DNA from: Phallus indusiatus
Taxonomy: Eukaryota > Basidiomycota > Agaricomycetes > Phallales > Phallaceae
Assembly (NCBI GenBank): GCA_027605045.1
Contig: JAQFWX010000036.1
Span: 1 to 64,000, forward strand
Direction: 5' to 3'
Length of the DNA stretch: 64,000 nucleotides
Under the pieces are notes generated by a model. That model did no database searches, was not told the DNA's origin, and saw only the letters and a program-made list of their open reading frames with translations. How positions within the stretch are numbered: position 1 is the first letter of the stretch; each line of letters begins with the position of its first letter. Below, in pieces: positions 35,599-46,415 of this stretch. The translations under genes were made by a program, and so were the position numbers.

Positions 35599-36640
35599 AT
35601 TTAGTTTTTTTTTCTTGATTTGGTTTACCGTGAATTAATGTGTGGAGATAGGAAAATGTAGACATTGAATGAAGTGTACTGCCTTTGATGATCCAAGAGA
35701 ACCACACTTAATACAGGATCTCTGGAACAATTCGTATAAAACCTGATAAAACTGTATCATTGATGTGGTCATGGGTAAAACAACACTAATAAAGCTTGGG
35801 GCAGTTGTAATGATTGATAGAAAATCGATTGTCGCATCTCCACGTAAGGTGATTAGCTCCACAGAAATGGGCACACTGTTACTTACAACTGTTGAACAAC
35901 GACGGGAATCACGTCGGATACGAACTAAGATAGGACTCGGAGATGACAGATGCTGACATAAAGCTTTAACGGGACGCTTTTTGTCATTTGCCACTTCCAC
36001 TTCTTGGTCTCCGGTCCTCCCCATTAAAGTTCGGTTTATCAATATGTTATTGTCATTTAGGAGGACAACCACCTGCCTCGGTTATTTATTAGGTCTTCTC
36101 CTTTCATTCCGAAGCAAGGAAATACCGGTGCTCGGCTGGTGTTGAGGCTCGGGTTCAATAAAAGAAAATCATATCTGGTTTCCGGAGTCGAATCAACATA
36201 TCTAGCTACCAACTTCCCGCCCTCCCCAGATAGGCAGGGCGGCATTTTACGTTCAGCCATCAATGCATCATACATCATGCCTCGTTGGTCCGAATACGCG
36301 ATTATTACCACTTATGGAATACTGTTGGTTTTCATGGGAATTGATCTCTACCTGCGGAACATGTTTCAACGATAGCTTTCACAAAGAGAACTCCGCTGGA
36401 GTGTGGAGAACGTCACGTAACCAGTTCTCTTCTTCAGATGACCGTCGGGCTCGAAAGGAGTATATCTCTTTAGCGCACAATTTGCCAATTTCATGGGCTA
36501 CTCGGCCTTCCTTTTTAATAAATGACTACTTATCGCTTATAGCACCGCATTGGAAAGGCTTTGGCCCAAACCTTAGTTCACTACGCCACCCCCACCGGCC
36601 GGCGCGTCTCAACTGATTCCTTCAAAACCAGGAACAGAAG
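35599..36640. other. Intergenic at the left edge of the accessory island
   Basis: AT-richer stretch with only short, incoherent open frames on both strands. Nothing is supported as a gene. A run of alternating TA at 36641-36652 begins the promoter of the first membrane gene. Confidence 0.45.
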
Positions 36641-36785
36641 TATATATATATATGGAGTCTGGTTTGGTCAGTCGTCAGCGGCATCGCCAATTTTTCTCAT
36701 CTCAGGTTTTCTTCTCTCTCGTGACTCGTCTGTCCGCCCCAGGCTCTTTTGAGATTGACCCCTCCGACCTCTCAGCTTGGTCACC

Positions 36786-38030
36786 ATGCCGCCATCCCAT
36801 CTAACTGCGGTTGAATCTGTCATACCAAATGCTCTCAATGTGGAGAGAGATTTCCTTGTAGGGTGTTTTCTTGGGATGTTCGCTTATGGTATGGACTTGA
36901 TACGCATTGAGAAGGATGATCATTGACAATGTCTATTAATTAGGAATCCACGTCACTCTTTACATTATCTGCATGTTCGCATTTTATTCTACTAGGAAAA
37001 GCAATCCGAGGGCAAATTGGATATATATGGCCTACATCACTTTCAACTTCGTTACGGGGTCCATTGGAAACGCGTTGAACACGCTACTCGGTGTCCAGGC
37101 CTTTGTGTATGATCAGAATCGTTTCCCTGGCGGTTCAGCTGCCTTCGTAGCCAACGTTGATACGCTGGTTGTCACCCAGGCTTCATTTATAGTCTATACC
37201 ATTAATACTTGGAGCCAGGATGGTTTGCTTGTGAGTATCATATATAGCTATTTTTGAGAATCTTGCTCACAAACTCATTGCTCTCTTAATGACAGTTGTA
37301 CCGGTTTTATGTCATATTCGGCGAAAGTTTCAAGACTATCGTCGTTCCTTTATGTTGCTATCTCGCCGCGATCAGTAAGTCCAGGTTATCCTATCAGTAC
37401 CATACTCTTCCCTCACGATCGTTATTCTCTCTCAAGTCTGCTCCTGTTTTCTCATGAATCGCCTTACCACACCGGGTGACTTTTCCCGCGCGGAAGAGAC
37501 ATTACATTTTGGCATCGTGTTCTGGTCCATCTCGATTGGCACCACGATTTTTTTGACATTACTAATTGTCCTTCGGCTAGTCGTTATGAGGATCAAGGCC
37601 AAAAAAGCGATGATTGATTATAATCATTCTCCTTACCTGTCCGTATCGGCTACCCTTATGGAATCCGCATTTTTATATTCAGTTGTTGGAGGGGTTTATC
37701 TCGTGTTTTATGCCAAGGGAAGTCTGACGCAATATCTCCTTTTGGAAGTTCTTGGACAAGTCACGGTGCGTTTACCCCAAATTTTTTCCCTCTTTTTTTT
37801 CTTCCCTGTGACACTGACTGAATTTCCAATTCAATTACGGCATCATTCAGTCAATAGCACCTTTGCTAATTGCATGGCGCGTTGCACAACGGCGAGCATG
37901 GACCTCAGATACGCTACAGCTGTCAACTCGGGGGACCCTTGTATTTTTGAAGACAGGAGGAGATCAGTCAGAGCTTAGAGAGCTAGGGACCACGGAAACG
38001 TCTTCGACGGAGGCTCAATGGCAGAAATAA
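36786..38030 (+). CDS. Seven-helix membrane protein, array copy 1 (intact)
   Basis: Five exons splice to about 325 residues starting MPPSHLTAVESVIPNALNVE. Hydrophobic helices: FLVGCFLGMFAYG plus GIHVTLYIICMFAFYSTRK, WIYMAYITFNFVTGSIGNAL, VTQASFIVYTINTW, LYRFYVIFGESFKTIVVPLC, FGIVFWSISIGTTIFLTLLI, SATLMESAFLYSVVGGVYLV and SIAPLLIAWRVAQRRAWTSD. The family is a common, multi-copy, uncharacterised seven-helix family of Agaricomycetes as far as I recall; no function is known to me. Introns at about 36903-36952, 37230-37295, 37376-37434 and 37769-37848. A TA-repeat (36641-36652) lies 145 bp upstream. The cytosolic tail is Ser/Thr-rich (TRGTLVFLKTGGDQSE). Confidence 0.8.
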
Positions 38031-39240
38031 TCCGAACTCTACAAAACTAGACATACCTTCTCCCCTTCCATGTCAGAACGTACTGAAAAAGTTATTCCTC
38101 ATTGTAATTGTCCTTCTTCCGCATTTCCGACTATGTCTCACTAAATGTTTGTATTTCTATCGGTTTATATGTGAAAGGTTGAACACCTCAAGGAACCGAG
38201 AGCGAGAATGTATTCTAAATGACCAATACGAAGGTTTAATTAACATAATTATTTTGAGTCTCAAAACGATTGTCAAAACGGGTTGTTTGGGATGTAAGAA
38301 ACTGTCAATGTAATCTGCCGCTACTATCGTGTATGTCGGTGAGAAAAACTCAGTTCTCAGACCTATCAAAATATTAACGTTTGTTTAGATGTACAAGCAC
38401 CCGTTTTAGGACTGCTCAAAATTGCATTATGTCAAGAGAAAAAAGGGTGTTAGGCCAACATGCCAAGGGGTTCTCGAACTTCGAATTTAATTACGTGGTG
38501 CATCGGATCTTCATGATGAAAATAGAAAATTCAGTCATGACCTCTTCCCCACGAAACCCATGTACTGTACGTATATGTATAACGCATCGTGCACTTATTA
38601 TTTGGGACCGGACGCTTTTTTGCACCTCCGAGGCAACCCTTGTGTGAGACTTTTCATTTTAATCATTGTTTTATTGAAAAGATGACATCTTACTTGGCTA
38701 TCACCCAGGAATATTACTCTTGCCTTCGTCTTTCATCGGGAAACAAAAACTCACCGGTGTTTGTACTGGTCTGACTAGTGCTCTAGCTCGCGCCTCCGAT
38801 TCATAAATCAAAATACTAGCTCTCGAAATGTGTCTTCATGTTCATTAAACGGATCGTACGTTGCTCGTTCAGCGCGGCCACATGAAATTTCCGAAACACG
38901 CGCTCATTACCACTGCTTATTTCTACCTTCTTTACCTTCATAAATATAATCCGTTAACTCCAACTTCGACAAGCTCTTTGATGAGAGTACCGTTTAAAGC
39001 TTGGAAAACATATGACTGGTTTTCTTCTCAGGGTGTGTTTTGAGTGTTCATGTCTAGTCGCCGTCCCCTGACAAAACAAAGCAGTGGTCATTGTACCAAC
39101 TTTATGGGCTTTTCAACCATGTGGGAGTTCTTATTGATGCATTCACTTTCTATCCCTCATGGCATATCAGACAGACTGAGATACATATCACCTCCGTCAT
39201 CGACTCATCTTGGTTATTAAATCGAGACTGGGAATCATAA
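38031..39240. other. Inter-copy spacer 1
   Basis: Spacer between array copies 1 and 2. Its right part (38590-39030) is similar to the spacers before copies 3 and 4, so it belongs to the duplicated unit. No separate gene is supported. Confidence 0.5.
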
Positions 39241-39248
39241 TATAAATA
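39241..39248 (+). promoter_or_regulatory. TATA box of array copy 2
   Basis: TATAAATA about 100 bp before the copy 2 start, in the same context (CATAATATAAATAC) as the element before copy 3. It has been kept although the coding region is damaged. Confidence 0.5.
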
Positions 39249-39341
39249 CATACGTTGACTCTGATTTGGCCCATACTTACATAGCCAGTACCATTGAGCT
39301 TTGTTGTCTTCTCTTACAAGCTGCTTTCCGCTTTGGTTACC

Positions 39342-40541
39342 ATGCCGTGAGTCGCCTAGTAATTTCACTGCGGTTGAGCCTCTTATACCGAATGCCCTCA
39401 GTGTGGAAAAGTATTTTCTCGTAGGATGTTTTCTTGGAATGTTCGCTTATGGTATGGATTTCATACGCCATTTCACTGAAAGGATGATTGCAAACAGTGT
39501 CTAATCAGGCATTCATGTCGGCCTTTACGTTATATGCATGTGTGCATTCTATTCTACGAGGAAAAGTAATCCGAGGGCGAATTGGGTGTACATGACATAC
39601 ATCACTTTTCAACTTTGTTATAGGATCTATCGGGAACGCTTTGAATGCATTAGTCGGTGTTCAAGCCTTTGTATCCAACCAAAACCCCCTCCCTAGCGAA
39701 CCGGCTGCCTTTGTAGCTAAGAGCGACACATTAGCTATTACTCAGGTTTCATTCATAGTTTATACGATCAATATTGGGAGTCAGGATTGTTTACTTGTGA
39801 GTTTGGTACGGTTGCTTTGTTGTACAACGCATTGCTTTTTAAACGACAGTTATACCGGTTTTATGTCATATTTGGCGGAAGTTTCAAGACTATCGTGGTT
39901 CCTTTATGTTGTTATCTCGTTGCGATGGGTAAGCCCGTGCTTGTCTTACGAGAGCCATGACCCTCCCTTCTTACTGTTCTTAAGTCTGCTCCTGTTTTGT
40001 CTTGAACTGCCTTACCGTACCGGGTGATTTTTTCCGCGCGGAGGAAACGTTACATTTTGGCATTGTGTTCTGGTCGATCTCAATTGGCACTACGATTTTC
40101 TTGACATCACTAATCGTCCTTCGGCTAGTTATAACGAGGATTAAAGCCAAAAAAGCGATGATTTATTATAAGCACTCGCCTTACCTGTCTGTATCTGCTA
40201 CTCTTATGGAATCTGCGTCTTTATATTCAGTTGTTGGAGGAGTTTATCTCGTGTTCTATGCTTAAGGAAGCTTGACGCAATATCTTTTTCTCTCAATGCT
40301 TGGACAAGTCACGGTATGTCTTCCCTAATAATTATTTTGTATGGCTGGACGTTGGACTGATAGCATTGTCCAGTCTATATCCCCTTTGCTTATTGCATGG
40401 CGCGTTGCGCAACGACAAGCATGGACCTCAGATACATTGCAGTCGTTGACCACGGAGACTCTGTCATTCAAGACAGGTGGACGATCAGAGCTTAAAACGT
40501 TTGGGGCCATGGAAACTTCCTTTACGGAATTTCTTGAATAA
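39342..40541 (+). pseudogene. Seven-helix membrane protein, array copy 2 (broken)
   Basis: Clearly homologous to copy 1 along its whole length but carrying three lesions. The start ATG is followed by one codon and then TGA (39348-39350). A single extra T near 39605-39609 (ACTTTTCAAC where copy 1 has ACTTTCAAC) shifts the frame in the second helix region. A TAA at 40263-40265 replaces the Lys codon after FYA in the sixth helix region. The remaining sequence is well preserved (FGIVFWSISIGTTIFLTSLI, SISPLLIAWRVAQRQAW) and splice sites are kept, so the decay is recent. It is closest to copy 3 in its C-terminal tail (SLTTETLSFKTGG). Confidence 0.85.
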
Positions 40542-41984
40542 CAGGACCTAAAACAAGACATCCCTTCGCTCTCATTCTCCTCTTTACCCTAGGGCGAAAG
40601 AATAAATGTTGTAATTTTCACTCTTCCGCATTTTCGGCTGTGTTAATTTTGTAGTTCAATTCTCCGGTTAAGGAGAATATACATTGTATATGCGCCTCAA
40701 ACGCTTCTTAAAGAGTGCGTTTGAGTTTTAGCCTGAGGTATGTAATTCAATTCGAATGTCAATAATCTGTGCGGCATGGTTAACAGGTTCTCAGCTTTAT
40801 ATTTCCATATATAAACCACGTGAATAATTCGACAAATTTTGCTTATAGTCTATTGATCATTCTATTGTATAAAAGACTCGTTTTTCGAACCTCCAGAGTC
40901 TCCTAGCCATGAAAGGCTGAAGCGAGAAGCTAACTAAAGACAATATCATGAAACCCATCGAAAGATAATTAACACGCTATATATGCGCATTAGTGAAAAC
41001 CTTTCGTTAGAAAATGTTTAGCATTCGGATATACGGTTTGTAATTCTACTTAAATGCAATGGTTTTCACAGTGATACTGTTGTAATTGACGCATTAGTAC
41101 CAGAGACGGCAACACCCATTTTCTTTTAGTTAAATAAATCCCATCCTGGTCGTCCGGCTCAGTGTGTATAATCCTGATTTTATCACTCACGGTCCTCGGA
41201 TATTCGACTGGTATCGTATCGTACTGCAAAAAAAGTTAACATCCACACAAACACACCCAGAAGAAGAAAAAAAGAGAAGACATACTACTACTTGCTTCGA
41301 TCAATAAACTTTAGCTTTATTATTATTAAATATTAAACGTCGGTAACTACCGGTCACAACTAGGGTTGAACTACTGAGTTTGAACGCTTTTTTGTTGCGT
41401 CTTTGATCCTCCCGAGCCTCGTAAAGTTTTTCATTTTGGTTATTGTTTATTAGAAAAATGATATCTTATTTGACTATCGCTCAGGAGAATTGCTTTCGTT
41501 TTTGTCCTTCATCGGAAAACAAAAATGCACTAGTCTGGTTAGTGCCTGGTCTCGCGCTGGCTCGGACTCAGCGTCATTAAAAGAAAATACAAACATCAAA
41601 ATTCTGGCCCTCAAATTCTGTTCTGTTCATGAAACGGATCGTACGGTAACGTTTCCCGTTCAGCGCGGCCGGATGGAACCTCCGAAACATCTGCATTGCC
41701 GTTTATCTCTACCTTCGTAAATACAATCTGTCAACCAAACATGAGACCTGCTCTCTCCTCCGGGTGTGTTTGATTTCATGCAATGAGTGTCTAATCATGG
41801 TTCCCCGACAAAAAGAAGCGGTCAGTGTGTCAACTTTGTGGGTCATTTAACCAACCGACATGTGGGCTTTCCTTTGATACATTCACATAAGTTTATCGCT
41901 CATGGAACATCGGACAGCCCGAGATCCACGTCGCCTCCAACATCGACTTACTTCGGTTGATTGGTCCGAGACTGGGAAACATAA
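40542..41984. other. Inter-copy spacer 2
   Basis: Spacer between copies 2 and 3. The first 250 bp match the 3' flank of copy 3, and 41390-41730 matches the segment upstream of copies 2 and 4. Between them (about 40860-41380) is unmatched AT-rich sequence. No gene is supported. Confidence 0.5.
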
Positions 41985-41992
41985 TATAAATA
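41985..41992 (+). promoter_or_regulatory. TATA box of array copy 3
   Basis: TATAAATA 110 bp before the position of the lost start codon, in the same context as the element before copy 2. Confidence 0.5.
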
Positions 41993-42094
41993 CGACGACT
42001 CTAATCCATACTTTCATAGCCAGCACTACCAAGCTCTCTCATCTTCTCTTATAAACAGAACTTCAGACTGACCTTTCCGATCACTTGGATTACC

Positions 42095-43300
42095 ATTCCG
42101 CCACCCATTTTCACTCCGGTCGAACCTGTTATACCAAATGTTCTCAGTGTGGAAAGGGAAAGAGATTTTCTTGTAGGATTTTTTCTTGGAATGTTCGCTT
42201 ATGGTACGGACTTTGTACACGTTCATCTCATTGAAAGTATGATCGCAGACGCCGTCTAAACAGGCATTCATGTCACTCTTTACATTATATGCATGCTCGC
42301 ATTTTATTCTACCAGGAAAAGCAATACTAAAGCGACTTGTATATACATGGTCTACATCACTTTCAATTTCGTGACAGGATCCACAGGAAACGCGTTGAAC
42401 ACACTGTTCGGTGTCCAGGCCTTTGTATATGATCAGAATCGTTTCCCCGGCAGACTGGCTGCCTTCGTAGCTAACGTTGACACGCTGGCTGTTACCCAGG
42501 CGTCATTCGTAGTCTATACTATTAATACCTGGAGCCAAGATGTTTTACTTGTGAGTGTCGTATTATTATAGCTACTTTGTCGTAAAACGCACTGCTCCTC
42601 AAACAACAGTTATACCGGTTTTACGTCATATTTGGTGAAAGTTTCAGGACTATTTTCGTTCCTTTATGTTGTTATCTCGTTGCGATGGGTAAGCTGACTG
42701 GAAACTTGTCTTACGAGAGTCATGATCCTCCCTTCTTACTGCTCTCAAGTTTGCTCCTGTTTTCTCATGAATCGCCTTATCACATCGGGCGACGTTTTCC
42801 GCGCAGAAGAAACATTACATGTTGGCATTGTATTCTGGTCCATCTCGATTGCTACCACGGTTTTCTTGACATCACTAATCGTCCTTCGGCTAATAACTAT
42901 GAGGATTCAAGCCAGAAAAGCGATGGTTGATTATAATCACTTCCCTTACCTGTCCATATCGGCTACCCTTATGGAATCTGCGTCTTTATATTCAGTCGTC
43001 GGAGTGGTTTATCTCGTGTTTTATGCTAAAGGAAGTTTGGCGCGATATCTCGTTTTACCAATGCTTGGACAAGTCACGGTATATTTACCCAATTATTTTT
43101 GTAAATCTGGCCGTTGGACTGATAGCATTGTCTAGTCTATATCTCCTTTGCTCATTGCATGGCGCGTTGCGCAACGGCGAGCATGGACTTCAGATACGCT
43201 GCAGTCGTTAACTACGGGGACTCTTTTATTCAAGACAGGAGAGCAGTCAGAGCTTAAAGCGTCTGAAACCGCGGAAGCTTCCTTTACGGAGGTGCAGTAG
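42095..43300 (+). pseudogene. Seven-helix membrane protein, array copy 3 (start codon lost)
   Basis: The codon aligned with the ATG of copies 1 and 4 is ATT (42095-42097) and no in-frame ATG precedes it in the leader. The rest is open: PPPIFTPVEPVIPNVLSVER, a two-codon insertion (RERD), GIHVTLYIICMLAFYSTRK, YITFNFVTGSTGNALNTLF, FYAKGSLARYLVLPMLGQVT, SISPLLIAWRVAQRRAW and a normal stop at 43298-43300. Splice sites are intact. It could be a young pseudogene or could be translated from a downstream Met or a near-cognate codon. Closest to copy 2. Confidence 0.7.
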
Positions 43301-44482
43301 CAGCGCCCAAAACAAGACATCCCCTCGCTCTTATTATCTTCTCTACGTTAAAGAAAAAGAAAAAATTCTCGTTGTGGCTTCACTCTTCTGCGTTTTAGGT
43401 TGTTTAAATGATTGTAGTTTTTCCGATTACGGGAAATACACATTGTATATGCTTCTCGAAAGTCCTTTGAAGCCTTTCTCAGAGAGCGCGTTTGAGCTTT
43501 AGTAGGTATATAATTCCATTCAAATGACGTTAGTTTGCGCGGCATGGTTAATAGGTTCGCAGCCTTTTATTTTCATTATGTCAAGTTTCAACGCATGAAT
43601 AATTCGACTAAGTTAAACTTATGTATAGAATGATCAAGAGATTATAACTTTTTTTTGACAGAGAAAAGCGTATTTTTTCAAATATAATAATTCTCCTGGC
43701 CAGAATGGGCCCGGACTTGAATACGGCCACATTATATAGCAAATTACAGTATAAGAACACAGGGAGTTCTCCTCACGAAACTTTCTATTTTTTGAGTATG
43801 TTGGTGTCACTTGGAAGAATGACATCTTACTTGGCTTTCTCCTAGAAGACCTGCTTTTGCCTTCATTGAAAAACGACTTGACAAGAACGTCAGCCCGGAT
43901 GCTCGGCGAATGCTCGAGTAAAAATCAATCATATCTATCTATCAACCATGTCTTGTTCATCAGGCGGTCCGCGCGGCATATCCCGTTCAGCCACAGATCA
44001 ACACGCGTTTATGTAATGCTATTTATGGAAGATTTGTTGGGCTTGTAGGAGGTGAGAATTATCTCTAACTTCGTATTACCCCACGACTTCGACAAACTCT
44101 CTTCAACAAGAGCAGTGCTAAAATGCGGAACACGTGCCGCCAGTTCTCTTCTCCGATTAATTTATGTCCAATCGCCGTCTTCCGGGAAAAATGCGGACAG
44201 CCTGAGTCTGTCTCGACTGCCTGATTTTAGTATGCGCTGCTCGGATATTTAACCTTACCTACTATTGCTCATGACATGGATGACATGCATCAGACAACCT
44301 TGGATCCAAAAAGCAGTCCACCCTCAGTCATCTCGTTGTCATTGGCTCGCATCAGTTATTGTTTTTTCAGAGCGGCCGAGATGAAAGGAATACAATATAT
44401 TGCATAGTCAGCACCACCAAGCTCTGACTCTCTCGTCTACCAACTTTTTCAAGATTCCTGACTCCTTTGCAGTTGGTTGCCC
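43301..44482. other. Inter-copy spacer 3
   Basis: Spacer between copies 3 and 4; 43790-44100 resembles the other spacers. No TATAAATA is present before copy 4, only an AATATAT at about 44394-44400. No separate gene is supported. Confidence 0.5.
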
Positions 44483-45733
44483 ATGCCACCAAATCCCATT
44501 ACTGTTGAGCCTGTAATTCCAAATGCTCTCCGCGTGGAAACATATTTTCTTATAGGAAACTTTTTGGGGGTGTTTGCTTATGGTATGGACTTCATGCACG
44601 TTCATTTCGCTGAAAAGGATGGTCGCAGACGGTGTTTCAAATCAGGCATTCATGTCACTCTTTACATTATGTGCATGTTCGCATTCTATTCTACCAGGAA
44701 AAACAACCCTAGAGCGAGCTGGCTATACATGGCCTACATCACGTTCAACTTCATCGTAGGATCCATCGGAAACGCATTGAATGCATTACTTGGTGTCCAG
44801 GCTTTTATATCTCATTTTCCTGGTGGTCCAGCTGCCTTTGTAGCCAATATCGACACGCTGGTTGTCACTCAAGCCTCATTTATAGTTTATACTATCAATA
44901 CTTGGAGCCAGGATGGTTTACTCGTGAGTATCATATAGCTATTCCGGAAAAAAATTCTTTCATAAAACACATTGTAAAACAACAGTTATATCGGTTCTAT
45001 ATCATATTTGGTGAAAATTTAAAGACCATCATTGCTCCTTTATGCTGTTATCTCGCCGCGGTCGGTAAGCCCAAACTCTCATGAGAGCCGTATTCTTTCC
45101 TCATGGTCATTTTTCTCTCTTGAGTCTGCTCCTGTTTTCTCATGAATCGCCTGACCACACCGGGCGACTTTTCCCGCGCAGAGGAAACATTACGCTTTGG
45201 CATTGTATTCTGGTCCATCTCAATTGGCACCACCATTTTCTTGACATTGCTAATCGTCCTTCGGCTAGTGATCCTAAAAGTTAAAGAGAGAAAAGCGATG
45301 GTTGATTATAATAACGCCCCTTACTTGTCCGTATCAGCTACGCTTATGGAGTCAGCGTTTTTATATTCGGTTGTCGGAGGAATTTATGTCGTGCTCTATG
45401 CTAAAGGAAGTTTGACGCAATATCTCGTCTTAGCTCTTCTTGGACAAGCCACGGTATTTTTACCCTAAGTATTATTTTGATAAGGATCGAACTCATGGTA
45501 TTGTCCAGTCCATATCACCTCTGCTCATTACATGGCGTGTTGCCCAACAACGGGCGTGGGCTGCAGACACGTTGCAATTCTCAACCAAGGAAACTCTTGT
45601 GTTCCGTAAGACAGGAGAGCAATCCGAGCTAAAAACGTCAGGAACGGCGGAGATTTCCTCAACGGATGTGCAATTAATAGACACACGAAACGAGACATCC
45701 CCTCGCCTTAATATATTCCCTCCGGGTCCATAA
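44483..45733 (+). CDS. Seven-helix membrane protein, array copy 4 (intact)
   Basis: Five exons starting MPPNPITVEPVIPNALRVET. Helices as in copy 1: YFLIGNFLGVFAYG plus GIHVTLYIMCMFAFYSTRK, YITFNFIVGSIGNALNALLG, VTQASFIVYTINTW, LYRFYIIFGENLKTIIAPLC, FGIVFWSISIGTTIFLTLLI, SATLMESAFLYSVVGGIYVV and SISPLLITWRVAQQRAWAAD. A two-residue deletion lies in the loop before FPGG compared with copies 1 and 3. The tail is longer than in the other copies (TDVQLIDTRNETSPRLNIF). All introns have GT..AG ends, one with an unusual TTGAG acceptor near 45123. Function unknown. Confidence 0.8.
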
Positions 45734-46415
45734 TTGGAACGTACTAAAAAAATATCTCCCATCCAATTTTCATTCTTTTGCATAATTCTGTTTTAGTGTT
45801 AATGTTTAACTTTCTTCCGCTTTATTTATGAAAGGTAGACACCTCAAGAAACTAATAGTGGAAGTATCTTTTAAATGTAAAATTTGACAATCAAAGTATA
45901 TCCCGGCGGATCCCAAAATAAATTATCCCTATTAATAAAATTAGGTCATTTGGACCATTGCGGTTGATTGGAAGGGCGGTAGACCTAGGACGGGTGACCC
46001 CGTACTTAGATTGATGATAATAATCATTTCCTTAGTCAATTCAAAACAGACTCGCCTGTTGGGGGTTCAAGGTTCACAGCGATGGTGGAACCACGGCATA
46101 TGAAGATATTCTTCTACAACGATTTATTTGATAGGATGAAATATACATGCATATATTCAGACATATTTACAGGAGATATTATGAGGTGCAAGGAAAACAC
46201 CAAATAAATACAGACTCGAACTAGTCATGAATGTGACTCCAAACGCCTCGTAAAGGTTGATTTTAGGTGAAAAGTGTTACTCATCCTCATAAGCGTCGAT
46301 TGATCTACCCTCAGCTTCATCGTTTGCTCCGTCCTCTGTTGTATGGTAAGTCTCGGAGCTACCATCTTGATCAGATTCTTTCAGAAAAGTGAGAAATTGA
46401 TGCAGCAATTAAGAC
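45734..46415. other. Intergenic between array and MLKL-like gene
   Basis: The first 150 bp resemble the 3' flank of copy 1. The rest is AT-rich. A short GC-richer patch near 45970-46010 vaguely recalls a 5S rRNA internal promoter but is not supported. Confidence 0.4.

Larger units (their letters stand above)
36641..45900 (+). repeat. Tandem array of four membrane-gene units
   Basis: Four same-strand copies of one gene lie at 36786, 39342, 42095 and 44483, about 2.4-2.8 kb apart. Similarity includes flanks: a conserved segment recurs upstream of copies 2, 3 and 4 (about 38590-39030, 41390-41730, 43790-44100; shared core GACATCTTACTTGGCT or close variants, and the run AAACGGATCGTACG in the first two). 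The 3' flanks of copies 2 and 3 resemble each other (ACATTGTATATGC, GCGGCATGGTTAA), and those of copies 1 and 4 resemble each other (GACACCTCAAG-like). No transposase or terminal repeat was seen. Confidence 0.8.

Noticed and set aside
45950..46075. Patch recalling the internal promoter of 5S rRNA (GGACGGGTGACC) followed by GTTCAAGGTTC
   Set aside because: Only a short stretch matches and no box A or full-length 5S-like sequence is present; a SINE or tRNA could not be supported.
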